Positions 1-5,762 of a stretch of DNA of 7,218 bases are shown here, piece after piece. The stretch is from Bacteroides sp. (lineage in GTDB: Bacteria > Bacteroidota > Bacteroidia > Bacteroidales > Bacteroidaceae), in the NCBI GenBank assembly GCA_019412865.1, contig DXOJ01000721.1, forward strand, positions 1 through 7,218, written 5' to 3'. Under the pieces are notes generated by a model. The model made no database searches, was not told the origin of the DNA, and was given only the letters and a program-made list of their open reading frames with translations. The position numbers were made by a program, and so were the translations under genes. Positions within the stretch are counted from its first letter, which is position 1. Every line of letters begins with the position of its first letter.

Positions 1-1
1 G

Positions 2-766
2 AAAGTGAGTGATTGGACAGGATGGCTGGTTCGTTCACGTGACGGAGGAAAGACTTGGAGCAAACGTGAACCGCTTCCGGAAGGTTTTCTTGGACCTATT
101 AAGAATAAACCGGAATATATCAATGGACGTATCATCTGCCCTTCCAGTACGGAAGGAAGTAACGGATGGCGTGTCCACTTCGAGATTTCCGATGACAAAG
201 GCAAGACCTGGAAGATGGTAGGTCCATTGGATGCCGAGTTATCCGTCCCCACTCAAAACCGTAAAAAAGGTGGCATGAATGTGGACGATCAGGAAGGAGG
301 AGAAGCGATCAGAGGAGAAGGAGCCAAACCTGTTTATGCGATACAACCTAGTATTCTGAAACATAAAGACGGAAGATTACAGGTACTCTGCCGTACACGT
401 AACGCACAAGTAGCAACTGCATGGAGCAGCGATAATGGTGATACGTGGAGTAAAGTAACGCTGCTGGATGTTCCGAATAATAATTCCGGAACGGATGCTG
501 TGACAATGAAAGACGGCAGACATATACTTATCTACAATAATTTCTCTACATTACCCGGAACTCCGAAAGGTCCGCGTACTCCGCTTTGTGTGGCAATATC
601 AGAAGATGGCATCAACTGGAAGCCTGTTCTTACATTGGAAGATAGTCCGATCAGCCAGTACTCTTATCCCAGTATTATTCAGGGAAAAGACGGGAAACTG
701 CATGCCATATACACTTGGCGTCGCCAACGAATTAAATATGCAGAGATAGATCCGACGAAGTTTTAA
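2..766 (+). CDS. BNR/Asp-box sialidase-like beta-propeller protein, 5'-truncated by window edge
   Basis: The reading frame is open from base 2 and ends at TAA 764-766. The GTG at base 5 is probably not the start, because the protein already begins inside a propeller blade. Numbering from that GTG, Asp-box motifs (SxDxGxTW) lie at residues 11-18 (SRDGGKTW), 62-69 (SDDKGKTW) and 141-148 (SSDNGDTW), with a degenerate one at 199-205 (SEDGINW). Family-type segments are QPSIL (114-118), LCRTR (128-132), NNNSGTDAV (158-166) and the C-terminal YPSIIQ...YTWRRQRIKY (221-245). This is the BNR_2 superfamily of sialidase-like proteins, often annotated exo-alpha-sialidase. Many members are not proven sialidases, and propeller-fold glycan lyases exist. 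A full member would have roughly 100-150 more N-terminal residues, normally with a signal peptide, all outside the window. A glycine-rich hydrophilic stretch at about 85-107 lies between two blades. Superfamily is confident; substrate is unknown. Confidence 0.85.
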   Translation, partial: KVSDWTGWLVRSRDGGKTWSKREPLPEGFLGPIKNKPEYINGRIICPSSTEGSNGWRVHFEISDDKGKTWKMVGPLDAELSVPTQNRKKGGMNVDDQEGGEAIRGEGAKPVYAIQPSILKHKDGRLQVLCRTRNAQVATAWSSDNGDTWSKVTLLDVPNNNSGTDAVTMKDGRHILIYNNFSTLPGTPKGPRTPLCVAISEDGINWKPVLTLEDSPISQYSYPSIIQGKDGKLHAIYTWRRQRIKYAEIDPTKF

Positions 767-787
767 ATTGAACCGTCATCTGAATAA

Positions 788-830
788 AATCGACCGCTCC
801 TTTGTCCGCAAAAGAGCGGTCGATTCTTTG
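788..830 (+). terminator. Intrinsic terminator of the BNR gene
   Basis: A perfect 12-base stem pairs 788-799 with 814-825 (AATCGACCGCTC / GAGCGGTCGATT). After one C-A mismatch, four more pairs (801-804 with 809-812) close a UCCG loop, which fits the stable UNCG tetraloop class although with a G-C closing pair. A moderately T-rich tail (CTTTGTATTTAT) follows. It lies 22 bases after the BNR stop codon, so it should end that transcript. Confidence 0.85.
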
Positions 831-858
831 TATTTATCCATTTTATATTTTACATTTG
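827..858 (+). promoter_or_regulatory. Bacteroides-type promoter for the dehydrogenase gene
   Basis: TTTG at 827-830 (-33 element) is followed after exactly 20 bases by TACATTTG at 851-858, a full match to the -7 consensus TAnnTTTG of the Bacteroides primary sigma factor. Transcription should start a few bases downstream, leaving a very short leader before the ATG at 879. The -33 box begins two bases after the stem of the preceding terminator. Confidence 0.75.
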
Positions 859-878
859 CCAAGAAATAAAAAAGAACG

Positions 879-1766
879 ATGGCAGATAATTATATAGAAA
901 GGCAACAGGAACAATATGAAGCCAGAAAGGCTGCTTGGAAACAAGCACAGAAATATGGTAAGAAGAAATCTACAACAGTTCATCCGACCGAATCGGCTTC
1001 GTGTACTCCAATGACCTCAAAATCATCTCCCTCCAAAAGAAGAGTATTTATAACAGGAGGAGCGGAAGGTATAGGCAAGGCAATAGTAGAAGCTTTTTGC
1101 CTGTCCGGCGATCAAGTCGCTTTTTGTGATATAAATGAAATAGCGGGACAAGAGACTGCAAAAGCAACCGGATCTATATTCCATAAAGTCGATGTCAGCG
1201 ATAAGGATGCGCTTGAAAGTTGCATGCAACGTATTCTTTCCGAATGGAATGATATTGATATTATTGTCAACAACGTCGGTATTAGTCAATTTTCGTCTAT
1301 CACCGAAACGAGCGTAGAGGATTTCGACAAAATTCTTTCTATCAACCTACGCCCTGTATTTATCACCTCCCGCCTGCTTGCCATACATCGTAAAGAACAG
1401 TCTTCTCCTAATCCATACGGCCGGATTATCAATATCTGCTCCACACGTTACCTGATGAGTGAACCAGGAAGTGAAGGTTATGCAGCTTCGAAAGGTGGTA
1501 TCTATTCTTTAACTCATGCACTGGCCTTGTCGTTATCCGAATGGAATATCACCGTCAACTCTATTGCTCCGGGATGGGTACAAACTCATGATTATGACCA
1601 ACTCCGGCCGGAAGATCATTCACAACATCCTTCGCGACGGGTAGGCAAACCGGAAGATATTGCCCGTATGTGTTTGTTTTTCTGTGAAGAAAACAATGAT
1701 TTCATCAATGGAGAAAATATCACGATTGACGGAGGAATGACGAAAAAGATGATTTATCTGGAGTAA
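879..1766 (+). CDS. Short-chain dehydrogenase/reductase (SDR) with basic N-terminal extension
   Basis: This is probably a cytoplasmic NAD(P)-dependent oxidoreductase of the classical SDR family; the substrate cannot be read from sequence. The Rossmann cofactor motif TGGAEGIG is at 59-66, and D84 at the end of the second strand suggests NAD(H) preference. D105 follows in KVDVSD, NNVG is at 131-134 (the NNAG element) and N156 is in the SINL segment. The catalytic pair is S188 with Y201-x3-K205, at the normal 13-residue spacing. PG is at 231-232 and the family ending INGENITIDGG at 276-286. The core begins near residue 53, as in ordinary SDRs of about 245 residues. The preceding ~50 residues are extra: a charged, probably helical stretch (about 1-30, rich in E, Q, K, R) and a Ser/Thr/Pro linker (31-52). 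The first ATG is preferred because an A-rich leader (AAATAAAAAAGAACG) and a good promoter precede it, whereas the internal ATG at 1011 (M45) has no comparable upstream sequence. Confidence 0.93.
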   Translation: MADNYIERQQEQYEARKAAWKQAQKYGKKKSTTVHPTESASCTPMTSKSSPSKRRVFITGGAEGIGKAIVEAFCLSGDQVAFCDINEIAGQETAKATGSIFHKVDVSDKDALESCMQRILSEWNDIDIIVNNVGISQFSSITETSVEDFDKILSINLRPVFITSRLLAIHRKEQSSPNPYGRIINICSTRYLMSEPGSEGYAASKGGIYSLTHALALSLSEWNITVNSIAPGWVQTHDYDQLRPEDHSQHPSRRVGKPEDIARMCLFFCEENNDFINGENITIDGGMTKKMIYLE

Positions 1767-1780
1767 TTTAAAGTATCATA

Positions 1781-2587
1781 TTATTCATTGTCGAGAAATT
1801 CTTTCAACACGCTTCGGGTAACTTCCACTCCTGTCTTCACTATCGAGGCTGCATGATGAAACTCCAACATATCATAGGTATCACCGGACATCTGAATTAA
1901 GATATCCGGCTGACAACGCTCTATCTGGTAACGAGTGATTTGTTGCATCATCATTCTTGAAGATTCTGTCAATAGATTATAAGGAGATATTTTCTTTTTC
2001 TTTCCGGAATCGAGGGGTGCATTCACATCGACAGCTATCAGGATATCTCCTTCAATGCGTTTTACATGAGCCAATGGAAGAGGATTCAGAATGCCTCCGT
2101 CAATCAAAACCATACCGTCTTTTCTCAACGGACGGAAAAGCATGGGGATAGAAATAGATGCACGGATAGCTTCATGTAAGCTCCCCCTGTCAAACCTCAC
2201 TTCCTGATCGCGGACAATATCCGTAGCCATTGCTACATAAGGGACAGGCAAGTCTTCAATATTCATGTCCGGAATAATCTGTTTCAGTTCTTTGATAAAA
2301 CGGTCACCTTTCACCAATCCATCCCGGCTTAAAGTAATATCCGCCAATTCCCACATCTTACGTTTATCCCAACTATATAGCCACTCCTTACATTCTTCCA
2401 TTTTTCCTGAAGCGTACATCGCCCCCACCATAGCTCCCATCGAGCTTCCTGCAATAGAGGTGATCTCAAAATTGTGACGGAGCAATTCTTCAATTACTCC
2501 TATATGCGCTATTCCACGTGCTCCTCCCATAGAAAGGACCAATGCTACTTTTTGCTTATCCATATCATATATATTTCTATTAGCCAT
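1781..2587 (-). CDS. Patatin-like phospholipase / esterase (RssA/YlbK-type)
   Basis: This is a serine lipid acyl hydrolase with a Ser-Asp dyad. Numbering from the ATG at 2587 (268 residues), the oxyanion-loop motif SMGGARGIAHIG is at 19-30, the nucleophile elbow GSSMG at 47-51 with catalytic S49, and DGG at 163-165 with catalytic D163. Length and the absence of a signal peptide fit the small bacterial patatin family, which is cytoplasmic or membrane-associated. The first glycine of the usual GGGxRG loop is replaced by methionine here. The frame extends upstream to a TTG at 2593, but ATG at 2587 or ATG at 2563 (MDKQKVALVLS, 260 residues) are more likely starts. The second places the first beta strand almost at the N-terminus, as is common in the family. 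It is transcribed toward the dehydrogenase gene with 14 bases between stop codons. Substrate and physiological role are unknown. Confidence 0.9.
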   Translation of the reverse strand: MANRNIYDMDKQKVALVLSMGGARGIAHIGVIEELLRHNFEITSIAGSSMGAMVGAMYASGKMEECKEWLYSWDKRKMWELADITLSRDGLVKGDRFIKELKQIIPDMNIEDLPVPYVAMATDIVRDQEVRFDRGSLHEAIRASISIPMLFRPLRKDGMVLIDGGILNPLPLAHVKRIEGDILIAVDVNAPLDSGKKKKISPYNLLTESSRMMMQQITRYQIERCQPDILIQMSGDTYDMLEFHHAASIVKTGVEVTRSVLKEFLDNE

Positions 2588-2740
2588 CCACAAAATAACA
2601 CATTTTCTGCGAAAAAGATGTTTAAATCAATTTAAGAATCTGTTAATCGAAGAAAAACACACTGTTCAAATAATAAACAAAAGAATTTAGTAACTTTGCG
2701 GCCTCAATAGGCTTATAGTTAATTATAGAGTAATCATAAA
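2588..2740. other. Divergent intergenic region between patatin and transporter genes
   Basis: These 153 AT-rich bases separate two divergently transcribed genes. A clear -7 element for the rightward transporter lies at 2691-2698. I found no clean leftward TAnnTTTG for the patatin gene. The nearest leftward candidates are TATTATTTG (complement of 2667-2675, one base too long) and TTATTTTG (complement of 2591-2598, one mismatch and no -33 partner). Confidence 0.6.
2691..2698 (+). promoter_or_regulatory. Bacteroides -7 promoter element for the EamA transporter
   Basis: TAACTTTG matches the TAnnTTTG consensus exactly and is followed by GCGGCC. A clear -33 TTTG is lacking at the expected 19-21 base spacing (about 2666-2671 reads TCAAAT), so only the -7 half is well supported. 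The leader to the ATG at 2741 would be about 35 bases. Confidence 0.6.
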
Positions 2741-3631
2741 ATGAAAGAAGCTTTCATCAAGCTGCATATATCCATTATTATTGCAGGCGCTACAGGAGTA
2801 TTCGGGAAGTTGATAACACTCAATGAGGGATTGTTAGTCTGGTGGAGAATGATGTTTGCAACTTTGATACTGGCAGGTATTCTATACTTTGCGAAAAAGT
2901 TACCAAAACTTCCTTTGAAAGAAATACTAAAGATTAGTGGTGTCGGAGTACTGTTGGCACTGCATTGGATATTCTTCTATGGAAGTATCAAAGCCTCCAA
3001 TGTTTCTATCGGGGTGGTTTGTTTCTCAATGGTGGGTTTCTTTACGGCTTTTCTGGAGCCACTGATTAATCGGCATAGAGTGTCACTGAAAGAAGTTACA
3101 TTCAGCCTGCTTACCCTATTCGGAATTGTCCTGATATTCCATTTTGATACTCGTTATCGTATGGGAATAACATTAGGTATTATATCTTCTGCATTGGCGG
3201 CGCTATTTACTATAACCAATAAGAAGACGGCAAAGAATCATGCTTCAAGTGCCCTGTTACTGTATGAGATGTTTGGCGGATTTATTGGAGTTTCCTGTAT
3301 TCTTCCTTTCTATTTGCATTATTTTCCGGTGTCCACTATCGTGCCCGGTATGGGAGACTTAATCAATCTACTATTACTCGCTTCTTTCTGTACTGTCGGA
3401 CTATATTTATTGCAAATTCAGGTTCTGAAAAAGATTTCAGCATTTACGGTCAATTTAAGTTATAATCTGGAACCTATATATAGCATCATTCTGGCCATGA
3501 TTATTTTCAATGAGGCCAAAGAACTGAATATTGCTTTTTATTCCGGGCTCGGGATGATTATCTTATCTGTTATTTTGCAGACACTAAGTGTTACATTTCA
3601 AAAGAAATTTAGTATACCACAACAATCATAA
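2741..3631 (+). CDS. EamA/DMT-family permease (ten predicted membrane helices)
   Basis: This is an inner-membrane transporter of the drug/metabolite transporter superfamily; members move amino acids, nucleobases, sugars or other small metabolites, usually as exporters. Ten hydrophobic segments can be read at about 8-24, 31-51, 67-82, 87-108, 118-134, 141-158, 171-193, 206-225, 236-256 and 264-285. They form two EamA repeats of five helices each (about 8-134 and 142-281). The ending YNLEPIYSIILAMIIFNEA (241-259) is the typical EPI/E signature of the second repeat, and FLEPLIN (104-110) is its counterpart in the first. The length of 296 residues is normal for the family. A basic loop KKTAKNH (161-167) joins the two halves. 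The start is the only ATG before the first helix and follows a good -7 element. The gene stands alone, convergent with the esterase gene and divergent from the patatin gene, so context gives no substrate. Confidence 0.9.
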   Translation: MKEAFIKLHISIIIAGATGVFGKLITLNEGLLVWWRMMFATLILAGILYFAKKLPKLPLKEILKISGVGVLLALHWIFFYGSIKASNVSIGVVCFSMVGFFTAFLEPLINRHRVSLKEVTFSLLTLFGIVLIFHFDTRYRMGITLGIISSALAALFTITNKKTAKNHASSALLLYEMFGGFIGVSCILPFYLHYFPVSTIVPGMGDLINLLLLASFCTVGLYLLQIQVLKKISAFTVNLSYNLEPIYSIILAMIIFNEAKELNIAFYSGLGMIILSVILQTLSVTFQKKFSIPQQS

Positions 3632-3669
3632 GAATTTAAAATAAGATCCCTATCCGGGATAGTTAAAAC

Positions 3670-3714
3670 AAAAAGGTAGCAATCCTCTACATCATACGGA
3701 TTGCTACCTTTTTT
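3670..3714. terminator. Bidirectional intrinsic terminator
   Basis: A perfect 16-base stem pairs 3670-3685 with 3698-3713 around a 12-base loop (3686-3697). The inner part is GGTAGCAATCC / GGATTGCTACC and the outer part is A5 against T5. A T-run follows the stem on either strand, so it can end both the rightward transporter transcript (stop at 3631) and the leftward esterase transcript (stop at 3742). Just before it, ATCCC (3646-3650) and GGGAT (3656-3660) form a minor inverted repeat. Confidence 0.9.
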
Positions 3715-3741
3715 AGCTTCTTATATTCAAATCAAGTAATT

Positions 3742-5706
3742 CTATTTCTTTTCTTGAGCCTTCTTTTCTTCCTGTCGTTTATTCACATAATCCTTGAACA
3801 TCTGACGCCAGTTACGACCATGCTCATTGAAATACTGTTCGCATTTGGTTTTATAAATTTCGAAGATGGCAGAGATCTGCTTCATATTCTTATAGTCAAT
3901 AGCCTGTTCGCGAGCCAGCTTCAACTGTTCCAGGACGTAAGCAGTTTCCTCCTCTGTCATATTGGGCACAATGGTCTGATAACCTTTCAAGGTAAAAGCG
4001 ACTTTACCTACCGTATATTTATCGAGGATTTGTTCTATCTGTTCTTCAGTCAATACTCTGCGTAACTCTTTCATTAGCCTTTCATGTACTTCTTTCGGCA
4101 TAGCAGAATCTGCAATCATTTCACGGTCGAGCTTGGAAAGCGGCTTGCCTGTAAGAGGATTGATACCCTCGGGAATTGTTGTATAGGGATGCTCATTGTG
4201 CCAGTCGCGAACTTTACGAAGATGGTTATAAATAGCTGTTGCCGCAAAACCTGCCTTTTTCTCATCATCCAACTTTAAAGAAGCTACCCAGTCCATGGCT
4301 TTCTTTTCAAGAGAAGCATCTGATTTTAAATCAGCAAAGGCCTTCTTGTCAAAATAGGCGGCTACCTTGTCAAATGACCGGATTGCACCTTCGGGAAGCA
4401 AAGCTCCTTTTTCTCCAAAACTATACATAGCAGATTCCGGTTCAATGGTAACTTTGCTTTCGTCCAGCATCTTTTTGTCCAACTTGAACACGTCTGCGAA
4501 GAAATCATAAACAGCATTCCGTTTGTTCGGACCAAAGTCATGTTTCTCCTTGGGGAGATGTACATTCGTTACTTTGTCTTTCGCGTTATAGAATCCATAA
4601 ATTCGTTGCAAATAAGGAAATTCAAGAGTAGGAACACTAGCCGTCCAGTCGCCACCATCAGATACCACGAGTTGTGGACGAGGGGCAAAAGTAGCAGCTA
4701 GCTCCGCATTACAGGTTCCTCCTGCAGAAAGTTGAATGGGCATTCCGCTTTCACACGGACAGCCACCGTCAAAGTGAGAAGCAAGGCTCACCACGGGAGC
4801 AGAAGCAGTAAAACGATCATCTAATACACTCAACAAAACAGTATGAGTGCCCCCTCCTGAACCACCATTTGTACCGATACGACTGGTATCAATATCCTTA
4901 CGGGAAGCAAGCATAGACTCAAGAATCAACAAGCCATTCATTGCCTGAATAGTGTGCGCCGCACTACTACGATGTGCCGCACTGCCAACTTGTAAAGCCG
5001 ACTCTCCCCATCCGAACAAATCATAATCCACACAAATAGCTCCCATACGTGCTAAAGTGCCCATACGTTGTTGCTGGTCCTCACGATAACGTCCGCCACC
5101 AAAATGTCCGTTAGGACAAATAATCAACGCATGTTTTCCTTTTGATTGAGGTGTGTAGATAGAACCGCAAACATATAAGCCGGGAAGTGTTTCAAGTGCA
5201 AAATTCTGCACTGTATAGCCATCAAACTTACGTATCTTCGAAAGAATAGGTTTGGATTTAACACATTGAGCTAGTAAAGTGTCGATACCCAAACGTTGAC
5301 GCACTTCTTTTTTCAAAGAATCAACGCGAAGTTCAAAAGCCTGTCGATCTGCATAAAGAGTATTCAAATAAGCCAGCATCTTTTCTCCGTCTGCATCCGT
5401 ACGACGTGGATATTCATACGCTTTTAGCTTATACATATTTCCTTTCTGTTTGACAAATTTATAATCGAAAGGTGCCAATACATTCGTCAGGGATTCTTCT
5501 ACAGAATAAGGACGAATACGAAAGTCGGCATAAGGCAACACTTTTCCCACTGTATCAATATCATATTTCAGGCGGACTCCGAAACGGTTTTGAATATCCG
5601 TCAGTACTTCATTCAAGGGACGGGCAAATTCCGTCTCGTATGTTTGTGTCTGCGCTTCAGCCGAAAGAGATGCGGCAAGAAGCATGGTAAAAAGGATTCG
5701 TTTCAT
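3742..5706 (-). CDS. Secreted carbohydrate esterase: STN-like domain, alpha/beta hydrolase, DUF3826-like domain
   Basis: This 654-residue protein is probably a periplasmic or exported esterase acting on pectic sugars. The signal peptide is 1-18, with cleavage likely at AEA|Q. Residues about 24-96 resemble an STN domain (ARPLNEVLTDIQNRFGVRL at 28-46, then YSVEESLTNVLAPFDYKFV at 67-85). The alpha/beta hydrolase spans about 160-405. Its nucleophile elbow is GGSGG (281-285) with S283, candidate acids are D350 or D353 in VSDGGDW, and the likely catalytic histidine is H389 in EKHDFG. A CPCE cluster (316-319) lies near the presumed active site. Residues about 445-640 resemble DUF3826, with DWHNEHP (501-507), GINPLTGKPLS (514-524) and AREQAIDYKNM (598-608), ending in a Lys/Glu-rich tail. 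The hydrolase resembles acetylxylan-esterase-like proteins, and BT1017 (CE19 pectin methylesterase) of B. thetaiotaomicron is a plausible relative from memory. It follows the GH28 gene by 56 bases, so the two are probably cotranscribed. Methyl- versus acetyl-esterase cannot be decided here. Confidence 0.85.
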   Translation of the reverse strand: MKRILFTMLLAASLSAEAQTQTYETEFARPLNEVLTDIQNRFGVRLKYDIDTVGKVLPYADFRIRPYSVEESLTNVLAPFDYKFVKQKGNMYKLKAYEYPRRTDADGEKMLAYLNTLYADRQAFELRVDSLKKEVRQRLGIDTLLAQCVKSKPILSKIRKFDGYTVQNFALETLPGLYVCGSIYTPQSKGKHALIICPNGHFGGGRYREDQQQRMGTLARMGAICVDYDLFGWGESALQVGSAAHRSSAAHTIQAMNGLLILESMLASRKDIDTSRIGTNGGSGGGTHTVLLSVLDDRFTASAPVVSLASHFDGGCPCESGMPIQLSAGGTCNAELAATFAPRPQLVVSDGGDWTASVPTLEFPYLQRIYGFYNAKDKVTNVHLPKEKHDFGPNKRNAVYDFFADVFKLDKKMLDESKVTIEPESAMYSFGEKGALLPEGAIRSFDKVAAYFDKKAFADLKSDASLEKKAMDWVASLKLDDEKKAGFAATAIYNHLRKVRDWHNEHPYTTIPEGINPLTGKPLSKLDREMIADSAMPKEVHERLMKELRRVLTEEQIEQILDKYTVGKVAFTLKGYQTIVPNMTEEETAYVLEQLKLAREQAIDYKNMKQISAIFEIYKTKCEQYFNEHGRNWRQMFKDYVNKRQEEKKAQEKK

Positions 5707-5762
5707 TTTTAATTATTTGATTCTAAGTAAGTCATCATAAAGACATCAGATGCAGAGCAGGA

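Noticed and set aside
9..221. A 70-codon + strand frame overlapping the BNR gene
   Set aside because: It is a shifted reading of the Asp-box coding region, whose own frame shows repeated SxDxGxTW motifs.
2588..2593. TTG at 2593 as the start of the patatin gene
   Set aside because: It adds only Met-Trp before an ATG at 2587, has no ribosome-binding signal, and better ATG starts exist at 2587 and 2563.
3646..3660. ATCCC-TATCC-GGGAT inverted repeat as an operator or separate terminator
   Set aside because: The stem is only 5 bases with no T-run, and it sits just upstream of a much stronger terminator.
3754..4565. Several 60-100 codon frames on both strands within the esterase gene
   Set aside because: All lie inside the esterase reading frame, lack domain features, and have compositions expected of shifted or antisense reading of that gene.
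5707..5762. An independent promoter or terminator between the GH28 and esterase genes
   Set aside because: No TAnnTTTG on the minus strand and no stem-loop with a T-run were seen in these 56 bases, so cotranscription is the simpler reading.
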